From Tetradesmus obliquus (taxonomy: Eukaryota; Chlorophyta; Chlorophyceae; Sphaeropleales; Scenedesmaceae), in NCBI GenBank assembly GCA_030272155.1, contig CP126194.1, positions 7,106,001-7,170,000 of the forward strand: DNA of 64,000 bases. The letters are read 5' to 3'. This document shows positions 52,521-64,000 of this stretch, in pieces (the first letter of the stretch is position 1; the number at the start of each line of letters is the position of its first letter). Position numbers and translations under genes: made by a program. Below the pieces are notes generated by a model. It did no database searches, had not been told where the DNA came from, and saw only the letters and a program-made list of their open reading frames with translations.

Positions 52521-52525
52521 TGTAA
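52521..52525 (+). terminator. Candidate TGTAA poly(A) signal of the glycosyltransferase gene
   Basis: TGTAA 84 bp after the stop at 52437. Confidence 0.5.
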
Positions 52526-52767
52526 GTTGCGAGGTCGTTTCAAGGTTGGTGGTGATTGGTGGTAGTCAGTGTCAGAGGATGCAAGCACATGCGGAGGTGG
52601 TGGTGGCTGTGCACAATACCGTTGTGGGTTGGAGCTTTGTTGCTTGACTATATAGGCTGTTATGATAACATATCATCAACTTTTCACAGTTCCGCAGCAC
52701 GTGGCCACGTGCACCATGGTGCAGGCACACTGCAGTGTACAGCTGAATGAATGAATGAATGACTACG

Positions 52768-52806
52768 TGTGGTGTGTTAAAACTCGCCACCCGCGTAAGT
52801 TAAGGG

Positions 52807-52843
<37 letters not shown>

Positions 52844-52883
52844 CGATGATGATACCTCATGCGCCTTCACACCTCCTACCAGC
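52768..52883 (+). repeat. Dispersed repeat R2, copy 1, with a (GT)n tract
   Basis: CACCCGCGTAAGTTAAGGGA, a (GT)n run at about 52810-52842, then GATACCTCATGCGCC and CACACCTCCTACCA. The same blocks occur in reverse at 60455-60548. Confidence 0.75.
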
Positions 52884-53820
52884 TGTAGATAGCTACACGT
52901 TTCAAGGCAGCTGCCACCACAGCACGGCTGTCCTGGGCCCCATCTGCATGCATGGTCCATGCACAGCTCATGCTGGCAACAATAATGCAGATGCAAGGTG
53001 CAGCCACCTACCTGAGGTGCTGGCCATCTGAATATTGTATTTGCACATGCATAGTCACCGCTCAATGGCAGTAGCAATGGCAGCAGCACATGCTGAAACA
53101 AGAATAGTGAGCAGATGTGCAGCAGCAGCCATTCGTCATGCTTCACCATGCTGTGTACTTGTGTACCCAGCATGACAACACAGCCTTGCTACTGTAAAGC
53201 AAACCAAAACTCAGCACGTCCAGGTGTTGGGAGTATTGAAGCCTGGTTGTGTTCATCAGGGTACTGCTGACGGCAGTACTTTCTGCTTTCAATGACTGGG
53301 TTTAGTGCGATGCACAGCATCTTAGGCTAGGTCAATACGAGTTTCCGTTTGGTGACACCGATAAAGGACTGCCCAGCTTTTACAAGCGCCAGCCCAACTG
53401 TGCAGCAGCTGCAGGTGTTTGCGGGTGCATGCAAAAAAAGGAAGCCACACAGCATGCTAAGCAGCAGCAGTCATCAACTGATGTCCAGCTGTCACAGGCA
53501 TATGTGCTTGCCACCGCAATGAGCTCGGCATCCGCGCACTGTGTGTAGCACGTTAACCATGGTGGATGGTTCATTGCAGTCGAAACAATAGCTGCCATGC
53601 AGCAACAATCATTTTAAGATAGAACGACTCAAAGCACACAACCTATCACGGCTGAGCAGTGCATGAGGTTGGTCTTTATCATGGCTGACTCAGCAGATGA
53701 GGTCACCTGTGTGCTGCTAGCAGCACTGCGTGCTGTCACTCACACGGCGCTGCAGGAGCTCCGCCACAATCGCCCCAAGCGCCAGTGCTGCGCCGGGTGT
53801 GCTGGCAGCAACTCTGCCGC
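52884..53820. other. Intergenic region
   Basis: No gene recognised. Confidence 0.45.
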
Positions 53821-53824
53821 TGCC

Positions 53825-54190
53825 CTCCCTTGCAGACTGGCTGCTACTGCTGCTGCTGCTGGTGGTGGTGGTGATTCTCGAGGCACTGGTGCTGCCTGAA
53901 TTTGCAAATAGGTGTCTGTCTTTGACAGTTTTCTGCTGCTCGGTTGCCAGTCATGTGGGCCCGGCCGCGGCCTAGGAGCTGGGTAGATGCTTGACTCTTG
54001 TGATGTTGTCCATGTTTGCAGATTGACTGCTGATGCCGCCGCTGCTGCTGCTGCTGCTGCTGGTGGCGGTACTCTGGTTGCTGGTGCTGCATGAACTTGC
54101 CGAGAGGTGTCCGCTATTGATGATGGCCAACTGCTGGGCTGCCAGTCATGTGGGCCTGGCCGTGGCCTTGGAGCTGGATAGCTGCTGGAC
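53825..54190. repeat. Two-copy ~190-bp tandem duplication
   Basis: The block running from (CTG)n through GCCAGTCATGTGGGC and GGAGCTGG at 53825-53990 is repeated at 54030-54190 with substitutions. Both copies are open on both strands (Leu-rich forward, Pro/Ser-rich reverse), but no exon could be supported. Confidence 0.7.
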
Positions 54191-54573
54191 CCTCCTGGGG
54201 AGCGGGGGAGAGGAGAGTGCACGGGGAGGGGGAGGGGGGCACAGCAGCCGGCAGCATGCAGGCATTACTTTATTAACATACATTACATTACATTACATGC
54301 TCCACTCAACGAGGAGTGGGAACCCCAGTCAGGAGCCAACGAGAGGCTCATAGGGGGAGGAAACAGTAACACTGTGTACACTAATTCCACACATTCCACA
54401 CAGTCCGCTGATTTTGAGATCAGTACAGAGCATGCTGTGCGAATTTCACACAATGTGGTGTAACTGAAATCGGTACAGAGCATGCTGTGTGATTGCCACA
54501 TATTACAAACGTAGTGTGTTTCGGTCCCCCATGATGGCAGTGTGATGACCAGCTTCATGACAAGTGTAAAACA
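54191..54573. other. Intergenic region
   Basis: Contains a short (ACATT)n run near 54276-54298 and TGTAA on the minus strand (54503-54507), a candidate poly(A) signal for the next gene. Confidence 0.45.
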
Positions 54574-55186
54574 TCATAGAAAGGTTCTAGCAAGCCAGGG
54601 CACGGCATGCATCTGATCAATAAGCAGCATGTGCAGCGGGCAGAACTGCTGCTGAGCCTGCAAATCACCCCACCTGTATTGAGTTTGGAAGAGCTGTCCG
54701 TGCGGCCACGGAGCTTCAAACTCGACCTGCGCAGAGCAACACCCTTGCAATCCTTGGCACAGATCCTGGCATTGACAAGGGTGGTGGGAACATGCATGGC
54801 AGATGTTTGCGCACCTTGGTTTATCTGCGCATAGTGTGAAGCGATGTGCTGCACTGTCCTGCTGTGGCTGCTGACCTGCTAACTACGGTTGCAGGTGTCA
54901 CCAGTAATGCAGCAGCACTGCGCAGATGCACGACGCTGTGCATAGCTGCAGCAAACTTCTCCCAGCCATGTTGCCTGATGATTGCCCTTGCGTGCTCAGT
55001 ATGCAGGTCAGTCAGCATCCTGGTAAAAGTGGCAGTGCTATCTAATCAGCTAGCATTGTAAGCTGCACGTACAAGTTGTAGTTGACATAGTGTATCGCTC
55101 ACTCACCTGACATGGATGTTATTGACAACAGCCAGGCTTAGCACTGCCAGCAGGCAGGCCGCACATAGCAGCTTGGCAAGCATCAT
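54574..55186 (-). CDS. Small three-exon membrane-anchored or secreted protein, unknown family
   Basis: Exons 55186-55107, 55019-54902 and 54726-54574 have GTGAGT/GTGACA donors and CAG acceptors and join in perfect phase to 116 residues. The N-terminus from ATG 55186 is a signal anchor or signal peptide (MLAKLLCAACLLAVLSLAVV). The rest includes LTDLHTEHARAIIRQHGWEK and, after the last splice, VEFEAPWPHGQLFQTQYRWG, ending at TGA 54574. I do not recognise the family. The frame is also open upstream through a poly-Ala run to an ATG at 55384, so a longer N-terminus is possible. TGTAA lies 67 bp after the stop. Confidence 0.6.
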
Positions 55187-55223
55187 GTGCTTCGCCAAGT
55201 ACTGCAGGATGATGTCACAACCA

Positions 55224-55250
55224 GCAGCAGCAGCGGCAGCAGCAGCGGCA

Positions 55251-55327
<77 letters not shown>
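55224..55327. repeat. (GCA)n tract
   Basis: About 30 units with a few interruptions at the left end; codes Ala in the minus-strand frame upstream of the small gene. Confidence 0.95.
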
Positions 55328-55329
<2 letters not shown>

Positions 55330-55389
55330 CAACAGTGCGCAAGGCTTGGAGAGGACGCAAGATGCAATAGGACCACTTTCCCATCGACA

Positions 55390-56753
55390 GACCATATTAT
55401 ATGGAAGCTGTAAATGCTGTTCAGATGGACAGCTAAAGACGTAGTCTTGTCCTTTTTGTCCTTAGTATCCCGGTCAAACATTGCACAGCACGGCTGCTCG
55501 CCAGCCTGGCGCAGCACATTGCAACGTACATGCATGCAAAAGCTGGTGCAGTTTGAGATTGTGGCGCCAATAGACCCGACCTTGCTTACCGGCATGTTGC
55601 TTGGTCAGGAGTGATGGGTATGAAGTGTGCCTGAACTCCAGGCTGGGTCAGCAGAATCTGAGTTGCAGAGGCAGCAGGGCACAGGTCAGATGATGATGCC
55701 GGTCCTTGAAGCAAGCTAGATCAGAGCACCAACGCTTGCACAAGGAATATGTGCTGACCTGCCACATCTGATGAATGCGCCGATGCGCACAACAGAAGCT
55801 GTAAGCGGGCGATACCTGCTGCTACGCAGCATCGCAAACAGGCTGAGCATGTCTGGAGGTATCCGAAAAATTGCTTTTTAGCATTAGGTGAAGAATACAT
55901 GATTATTCGGCTGCCTAGCAAGCGCCAACGACCGAATACAAACTTACCTTCTTCTGCGAAGAGGAAATAGATGCACGCGACAGTTGCTTTGTATATCAAA
56001 TAATTCACCCACCTGTGCGATGCAATATCTGGCTGGATTGCGGCTGGGTGAAGGGGCGTCTCTGTAAATGGACCGCCACAACGCAGTTCGTTCCCAGCAA
56101 GGCGAAAGTGCGGTGCACCCGAGGCTTCCACATTTCGGTCAGCTGGCGGGGACATATCCCCTGCGAGGCAACTGAAGTACGCATTAGTTACAGTTGGTAG
56201 TACCACATGCATCAACGAGCGCAGATGGCTGGCACCTGCAGCTGCCCTCCTGCATGCAATGTTACTGCTGACTCAGCGCCGTTCGCTGATGAGCACTGCA
56301 GTGCACACGGCACTCTGTAGAAGAAGAGGCTTTCACAAGCAAAAGCACACAAGACCAGATTTCTGCATCCATCTCTGGTTGTCCGGGTACAGAGTGCTTA
56401 GGACAAGGTCACGATTCATGAAACATTGATCAGTTGATCAATGTCCAGCGTGCCAACAAAATTGTGGCCCATGGGCTGTAAAGTGAACGGCTCACCTTGC
56501 TGTCAGTCTTGTTTCTGCAGAACTAAAGACCATGCAGCAGCAGATGGCAGCAGCAACTCCTTGCAGCGTCTTGCTGCTGCTGTTGCTTGTCACCGCTGAT
56601 CATTTGTTTTAGTGACCACTCCACATGCATTGCATCAACATTATGGCGGCTTCGCTCACTTGACTTGATTTGGACTTGCAGTGCATGTGAACGTGTTGGA
56701 CTTGCAGTGTATGTGGAAGGTACCGGCAGCAAGCAACTTTGCGACAACATGCG
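55390..56753. other. Intergenic region
   Basis: A 164-residue minus-strand open frame at 55721-56215 has no recognised motif. Otherwise nothing seen. Confidence 0.4.
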
Positions 56754-56981
56754 ATCTGTTGGTGTGGTTTGCACTTAGAGCAAGCTGCCGGTGAGGTGGG
56801 GTGCCGTTGCGCACCGCAGTAAGACGTCTCTGGATATAACATAATAGACTTGGTGCTCAAGGGTGTGCAGTGTGTTTTACGGTGCTCACTCTCCTTTTCT
56901 GGTCTCAGTCCTGTGTTCAACCTCTTGTGGCTCATACCATCCAAGATGGTGCCAGGACCCACATGTAACTATCCTCTCTCA
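56754..56981 (+). repeat. R1 repeat, copy 3 (228 bp, full length)
   Basis: Matches 24601-24828 end to end with few substitutions. No gene recognised around it. Confidence 0.9.
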
Positions 56982-57651
56982 AGCAACGTGACGTCATCGG
57001 TGTGAGAGCACGTATGCTTGCATGCACTATTGTGGGTTGCGCTTGTGCACGGAAACGGCTTGCATGCTGTACTTGCGATGCCATGTTGTTCCTTGTATGA
57101 GACCAGGTGTCATCAAGGTATATCTCCTTTCAAGGTCTCACCACTAGCAAAGTGTGATCACCATCAAGGCAAAGATCAAACCGAGCGGACTTGAGAGGTT
57201 CAAAGTACCATCAAGCTGAGAGCATATGCCGCTGAAGTTCCCACCTATTTGACCGACAACCTAGCATTGTGTTTTTTTGAGAAAAGGTATGCAGTGGGTT
57301 ATCGCCGTTAGCACCAGCCTTCAAAATTTTCAAGTGACAAACGACCTTGCGCACACGCGCCGGACGGCTTGCATGACAGCATCACCGCAGCAGCACGCTG
57401 CATTGCAGGCTCATCGCAACGGCGCCGGCATGCGGCCTCAGTCCGTCAGACCCACAGGGGTGGTTGCCCTTCTTAAAAGAACAGATCCACCAACGGGAGT
57501 CACTTGCCTGCTTGCATGCATCTTGATGCGGCGATGCTGTGAACAATGGTTAATATAAACTCATAGTACTACACAGTATGCCTGTGACAGGCTGTCCACC
57601 ACACACTCATATCAAATTCACACTGTAAACAACACAACAACAACGGACTTT
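56982..57651. other. Intergenic region
   Basis: 3' flank of the minus-strand mannosyltransferase-like gene; nothing recognised. Confidence 0.45.
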
Positions 57652-60600
57652 TCACTCTTTGACATGCTTGTTCATCTGCTCGCTGCCCTGGATCCACCTC
57701 ACGGCCTCAGGAAGCCACTCCACCTGAGCCAGCTCAAGCACTGACCACAGTCTGGTCCCTCCAGCGGCTCCATCCCTGCGCCACTCCCCGGGCTTGCGTA
57801 GACGCATCGCTGGCATGGCGCCGTCCACATTGGCCGGCCTGCCTGGCCCCGCAGACGCACAGCTCTTAGGCGCCTTCTTTTTCGCCATCAGGTGCCAGTT
57901 CAGGTAAGGCAGCACGGTAGGCACACCAGCCTCGGCCAGCCATGCAGACAGAGCCTGCCGCTCGAGCTCTGCAACGCCTGCGGGCGTGTTTGCGGGCGCA
58001 GACACCGCATGTGCAAGCTCTTCAATGCCTGGCCGGCCCACCAGCACGGCCGCCCATTGTACCGGCACCAGCGCCGCCTGGTCCGCCTGCTGCTGCAGCA
58101 GTTCGTCAAGGCGGGCAGCTGCAGGCGCCACGTGCATGCAAGCATCAGAAGTGTCATGCAACAACTGTCGGGCCTGGCTGACACCAGCCATACCACTGTT
58201 GCTGCTGCTGGCGTCACTGGCGATGTGTTGTTGCGGCTGCGGCAGCTTGTCGGCGCACGCTTCCACCAGCGCTGGCTGCGGAAGCAGCGTGATGCCAAGC
58301 GCCTGCAGCTGCAGCCAGTGGTACCACACGTCATGCCGGCACGCTTGCATGCTTGTTGCTGCTGCCCTAGGCTGCTCAACTTGCAGCAACACCAGTCGCG
58401 TGGCGTTTATGGCATACATATTCGGTTGGTTGCAGAGGCGCGTGCCGACCCACTCTGGCATAGGGCCGGTCACGAGCGTGTAGGGTGCCGGCATCCCTTG
58501 CGCCCACTGCTTGTGCTTGTTGAGCGTGTTGTGCACCCATGCCTGGCGCCCGAAGTGGTCGTGCTGCACCATGGCCATGAGGCCGTGGAATTCACCGCCC
58601 TTGTCGCCGAGGGCTGCTGCAGGCGGGATGGGCATCTGCGCGTAGCTGTCGGCCTTTCCTGCTGATGCGAACGCAAGCATGAAGGTGTCCTTGTCGCCCC
58701 ACAGGATGTTGTAGATTACGTCGGAGTGCGTGGTAATCCACCAGAGGTGCTCCATCAGCGGTGCATGCGCATTTGTTTGTTGTGGCAATCATGGATGGCG
58801 GGATTGCATTTTGAGAGAAGATAGTTATATGTGGGTCCTGGCACCATCTTGGATGGTATGAGCCACACCAGGTTGAACACAGGTCTGAGACCAGAAAAGG
58901 AGAGATACTGTGCACGCGTCAACATTGCTGCAATCAATCAACTGGTCGCGCAAGTCATCGCTACAATGGTGGTCACATGTCGCATCTGCAGTCAATGATG
59001 AACGCAAATACAATGAAACTTGCCCCAATTCAGCTCAGTTGCAGCACATATGACGGCTTCACCACATATTATGTCAGCTGTGCATACTTGTAGTCCTGCT
59101 GCTACTGCTGATGCAACCCATCGCCTTCGTCTTGCTCTATGTACGACCGCACCTGCGTGCATAACTCTGTCCAGCAGCACATGCCCAGACTCTGCCTGGC
59201 CTGGAATGGGCTGTGTACCAGCCAGAGGGCCCTGCAGCAGCATACCATACAATCATACGGTCTGTCTTGGAAGTAAAACCAGGCCCCCGCACTACCCCAG
59301 CGAGCCATGAGGGTGAAAGTCGCCGTACCCTGTCTTTTCGGTGATTGTTTGACCACCAGCATACGTACTGTTGTCACCACAGAACACATGCCGTAGGGCC
59401 TTGAAAATGAGGCTAGAGCAGAGCTCTGGGCACTCATTTGTCTATAAATTTGGAAGCGATAGTGTAGCGTAGTAGCAAGGGCTATCACAATGGTGATGCC
59501 ATCATGTGCCCACATGAGCGGCAACACACCATCATGCTGGCAATGCATTGGAGCTGCATACGCCACCTGCAAACACGTCATTACCTGCTACTGCTGCCGT
59601 TGTGGCTACTGCTGCTGTAGCTACAGGTGTGCTCCTGTCCACATTCATGGCTGGAGAGGGGATTCACGTGATGCTTGAAGGCCGCTGCAGGTGTTTGCTT
59701 CCTGTGGCTGATCAGAATCAGTGCCTAAAACGTCCCCTGCGCACACAACTACAGAACTCCCGGAGAATGCCTGCGCAGCAAATGTGTGTGCATGCACATC
59801 CACACACACACGCACTGCAACTGTTTTGCACAATGTGCAGCTGCCTCCAGACTGCATCTGCCGAACTCCTGTCCTGCAGTGGCAGCTGCAGATGTTGTCG
59901 GGGTACATGCTCAGCTAACAGGTGCTTGCACCGGGTTGCAAGCAGTGATATAGCTGGCATGTGCACACCCCAGCACCAACCAGATGCCCTGGCAACTTCA
60001 CCCACCAGGTTTGATTTGCTGATGCCCAGAACCCTCATCGCATCAAGCATTTGCTGGTTGCCCCAGCGCCCGTACGCGATGTCTCCCCAGAACAGGTTGC
60101 CGTGCAGTGCCATGTGCGGCCCATTGAAGAGCTCCTCTGGGTTGATGAGCGGGTAAGTGTCATAATCTGCCAAGAGCACCTGCAGCAGTCAGACCCCCAT
60201 GCAGCTGGCATGTCATTTTTTTCATTCTGGTCTCAGATTGTGTTACTTCTGTGCAGACCAGCTCAAGTTGGACACCTGGGCTCATGCCGGCTAACCCAAT
60301 ACCATGGTACACATGTGTTACAGTGTAACTATTTATATCATATATATGATACTATATAGCAACAACAGGTCATGGATGTTCAACAGGTGCATAACATGCA
60401 GGCTCTCTTGTCTACACTAAGTTGAGTCGTACACATCTGAAGCAAGCAAGAGATATGGTAGGAGGCGTGGAGGCGGATGAGGTATCCTCACCGCCACACA
60501 CGTCCCATTCCCTAACTTACGCGGGTGTGAATTGTGAGCACACCACGCGTAGCCCATTCATTCATCCATTCTGCAAGCAACCCTGCCTGAGCCCGTGCTC

Positions 60601-61622
60601 TGCCTAGCAGAGCACGGCAAGCTGCTACTGCACATCGCACCTGCCGGAATCGAGAGTTGTACACTGCCCACACTTTGGCTTCCCACGGCTTCGTATCCTG
60701 CGACTTGTGCCCTGGCCTCTCCAACACACCCTGACCAGCACTGCATAAACAAGCAGCACACCACGTGCGAAATAAGCAGCAGTACATGTGTGTCGCTTGA
60801 CCCATAAGCATGCATCATGGTGCAGGCCACAACAGCATGCTGTGTCCAGCACATGTTGTTGGTTCTTCAATGATCTCTCCTCCGCTGGGCCTCTTGTTGG
60901 ATCCTGAGCGGGGGTTCAACTCCTTGGTTGCGTGGATTACGCAGCAGGATGCAACGTAACATTGTGTTCAGCAACTGTTGTGTTCAGCAGATGTTGTGCT
61001 CAGCAAGGGTGGTGCTCATCAGCTGCTGCAGGCAGTTCTCAAGTCACACGCGCTAAAATCAATCGAAGCTTGGTGCGTACCAGCTTCAACCTGATTGGAT
61101 GGAAAGCAGGCAGCTGGCAGAGTTGTACGCACATGCTGGGTGATTCTGCTGAATTAGTGCTGCTGCTCCTGTTTCCTGGTGCCGCTTAGGGCCATGTAGA
61201 CGTTGACAGGAGTGAATATCAAACATCTGGTGTGCCACAGACTAGATGCACACATGCTTAGCGAGCTCCACACTACCACTGCAAGAAGCACCCTCACGCA
61301 CGGATTGTGATGTGCCGGGTATGGCACAGCTGACAGGTCCAAGCCATATACTGGCCCTAGTGTGGCGTCCAGTGCTTCAATGGCAGCTGGATCCAGCTCT
61401 TTTTTTGAGCCGATGTATGCCACTTCAACCGGCAGGGTGCAGTTGAGCTTGCGCCTTAAAATCTGCAGCAACAAACGTGACAGGAGCAACCCTGAACCCA
61501 TTGGGTGGCACACCACAAACACACCACAACATGCGCAAAACACTTAGAACACAGACCACCTATGTGTGCATGTGAGTAGTTCGCTGCAATACAGCAGTCG
61601 TGCACAGCGCAGCATCAAAGGA

Positions 61623-61671
<49 letters not shown>

Positions 61672-61789
61672 GCAGCGTGTGCCCACTCACCCACAGTGAA
61701 GCGGTGATGGCGCCCAACATGCCCTTTCCCCCACACACATACAAGATGCCCCGTGCGTCAGGCAGTCCAGCCAGGTATGCCTTCCGCTC
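57652..61789 (-). CDS. GT71/MNN1-like mannosyltransferase (5' end unresolved)
   Basis: Minus-strand exons 61789-61691 (ERKAYLAGLPDARGILY, GGKGMLGAITASLW), 61462-61298 (ILRRKLNCTLPVEVAYIG, PVYGLDLSAVPYP) and 60179-60006 (VLLADYDTYPLINPEELF, HGNLFWGDIAYGR) are followed by a long last exon of about 58776-57652 with stop at 57652. It contains HSDVIYNILWGDKDTFMLAF and ends QMNKHVKE. The 'LRR.L.C.LPVEV.Y.G', DXD-like 'ADYDT' with 'LFWGD', and 'GDKDTF' blocks are those of the putative mannosyltransferase family of yeast MNN1. The family normally has a segment between exons 61298 and 60179 that I could not find. The last exon lacks a good acceptor because an R1 repeat ends about 24 bp upstream. Upstream exons beyond 61789 are likely but not identified. 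Confidence 0.8.
58812..58915 (-). repeat. R1 repeat, copy 4 (partial, reversed)
   Basis: The reverse complement of the R1 3' half (GTGCCAGGACCCACATATAA, CTATCTTCTCTCA). It lies in sense with the minus-strand gene, just upstream of its last exon. Confidence 0.85.
60455..60548 (-). repeat. Dispersed repeat R2, copy 2 (reversed)
   Basis: The reverse complement of blocks at 52768-52883 (CCCGCGTAAGTTAGGGA, GATACCTCATCCGCCTCC, CGCCTCCTACCA). It lacks the long (GT)n run. Confidence 0.7.
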
Positions 61790-61798
61790 CTGCAGTGT

Positions 61799-62464
<666 letters not shown>

Positions 62465-62469
62465 CAGCA

Positions 62470-64000
62470 TAACCTTGGTTGTGCACACGCGCAGCTTGCG
62501 GACACTGCGAGCAGGCGGCTGCGCACAGCTGCACGGCTGCTGCGCAAAATAAAGGTCGGTGCATAGACAGCTGAAGTTGCTGTGCCGTACAGGATGGCGG
62601 AAGCCCTACAGCATCACTGCAGATGCTATAATCTTTATCATTCCTACTAAGATCCTGCTGAATTCCTGCTACAACGCTGTAAACAAGCTCCCCACTTAGT
62701 TGTCTTACGGCCAAGACGCTGGGCGACGGCTGTGCCTGACGCGCATGTTTCAACACATTCCTGCAACTACACTTGCCTCAAACGCTGCTGTTGCCAGATG
62801 CTGCTCCAGTGCTATCCTGTATGCGGCGATCAGGGGCTCGGAAGGCCGCAACCCAACACTGCTGCTGCTGCTGCTGCTGCCATTTTTCTTGTAACAGTAT
62901 CCTGGCAAGGGGCATGTCAGCAGGAAGCCTTCCAGCGCGACAGCCGGCTGTGTGGGCTTCTCTTGGCTGCTGGCTGCTCCCGCATTTGGTGTAGCATACA
63001 TGCGGACCAGACCGAACACTGCCAGTGTTGCAAGGCCAATGCGCCCAGTGTCCCTACAGCCTGCTTCTGCCTTTTACCATGGAACTTGTGCGTCTTCATT
63101 TGGTAAGTGCTGCGGCACAGGCAGCAGGTCCGAAAGCAACAGAAGCAGAAGCAGAAGCAGGAGCACAAGCAGCACTGATAGGAGAGACAACTTGTAGTCG
63201 TTGCTTTCTGCTGCATCAGCTGCAGCAGCTGTCAGGTACAAAGGGCGAGCCACTACAGGACCTCCTGCCTCGGTGGCACAAACTCCACGTCTACCTATCA
63301 TCTCATCTCAGGCATAATGTGATACAGGCGTTATGCATGTTGGCAGCCACCAAGGTATTGCAGAGTCTGACAACTGGCTCAAAAGCTGGCAGTAAGACAG
63401 ACATGGCTGCGTGTGCATGTTGTGGGAATGGTGGCAGACCTAAAGACTGGAGATATGTCTGATTAATCAATGCATACTGGAGCGCACCTGTGTCGAGCAC
63501 AGGACGTTTGCGAGGCGGGCAACAGCTGCAGAGAGTCACCGCTCCAGCGTTGTTTGGATCGAACAATTCGAGCGGGCTTTAAAATTTGGTTTTTATTGTA
63601 AGTGAAAGTTAGTCATGAATGGTAGCTTGCCTCGTGTTGTGTTGTGTCGCAGATTGTGGCGCGTATCAACAAAGTGTTAGGTAGCACCTAGTCCCGTCGA
63701 ACTGTGGTTAGCTCCAAACCACACGCTGATGTTCTCGAGACACCTATGCCGCTTTAAAAACGGCTGGGCTTGCTGGTATCATGCATGATGTGTCGTTGAT
63801 GATTGCACCGACTCACCGCGACGCAGATCTTCTGTGAGTACTGGTTGTGGTCTGCATGTATATAAAGATGAGTCGCTGCAGACAGTGACGCACGCCACAA
63901 CACATGTTAGCCAAGGAGCATCCAAGTTGCTTTTATTGATCAGCAGCATATCGCACCCCAGCCTCTGCATGTTACAAGCAGTTTGATAACTCATTACCTT
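62470..64000. other. Right-edge region, genes unresolved
   Basis: Probably contains 5' exons of the minus-strand mannosyltransferase. Frames on both strands at 63025-63566 and the minus frame at 62750-63019 are open, but none could be tied to the gene by motif or phase. A (GCAGAA)n-like run lies at about 63137-63160. Confidence 0.35.

Noticed and set aside
53740-54222. Pro/Ser-rich minus-strand open frame as a cell-wall protein
   Set aside because: It arises from a two-copy duplication that is also open on the plus strand; no start context or splice support.
55721-56215. 164-residue minus-strand open frame
   Set aside because: No recognised domain, no neighbouring exon in phase, and low-complexity ends; not supported.
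60880-60960. tRNA gene, from GGGGGTTCAACTCC
   Set aside because: The flanking bases do not form a T-arm or acceptor stem, and no A box is at the right distance.
63025-63462. 145-residue plus-strand open frame at the right edge
   Set aside because: It overlaps an equally long minus-strand frame with no motif to choose between them, and no splice link to a gene.

Overview
The window looks like nuclear DNA of a chlorophyte green alga. Genes are broken into many short exons joined by GT..AG introns of 100-900 bp, often with GTGAGT-type donors and TGCAG acceptors. CAG/CTG triplet tracts occur in exons and introns, TGTAA poly(A)-type signals follow several stops, there is a hydroxyproline-rich-type (SPSPEVP)n wall protein, and there is a PAT/Kangaroo-type tyrosine-recombinase retrotransposon of the kind known from volvocine algae. 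A sphaeroplealean or volvocalean alga fits, but the species is inference. No rRNA, tRNA, CRISPR array or bacterial operon was recognised.

Layout. 0-9 kb: two tandem ornithine-decarboxylase-like genes (+); the first runs off the left edge. 9-14.6 kb: a near-perfect 52-bp inverted repeat, a P-loop NTPase fragment, and tandem leucine-rich-repeat (LRR) genes, one truncated and one frameshifted. 15-18.6 kb: a kelch-repeat gene (-) and a weakly supported small membrane-protein gene (-). 18.9-21.8 kb: a short-chain dehydrogenase (+) with a duplicated decoy exon. 23.4-24.6 kb: a decayed LINE (-). 25-33.6 kb: a cysteine-rich, proline-rich secreted protein gene (+). One of its exons is split by a 5.36-kb PAT-type element, which itself carries a SINE-like insertion and a CACTA-like element. 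36-38.3 kb: a GT32-type glycosyltransferase (-). 40-45.1 kb: a drug/metabolite-superfamily (triose-phosphate/nucleotide-sugar type) transporter (+) with several tandem copies of exon-intron junctions. 46.6-52.4 kb: a second DXD glycosyltransferase (+). 54.6-55.2 kb: a small three-exon membrane or secreted protein (-). 57.7-61.8 kb: a GT71/MNN1-like mannosyltransferase (-), with a 600-bp (ATC)n tract against one of its splice acceptors.

Three glycosyltransferases and a sugar-transporter-type gene within about 26 kb, close to a wall-type glycoprotein gene, suggest a neighbourhood for secretory glycosylation or wall synthesis; this is inference from gene content. The strongest unusual signals are the nested transposons in one exon with the host frame intact on both sides, repeated tandem duplications that copy splice junctions (90-bp donor ladder, exon-end arrays, decoy exon), loss of the catalytic cysteine in both decarboxylase paralogues, and an interspersed repeat that lies next to 3' splice sites in several genes. 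Exon boundaries come from reading splice consensus and phase by eye and have not been checked against transcripts.
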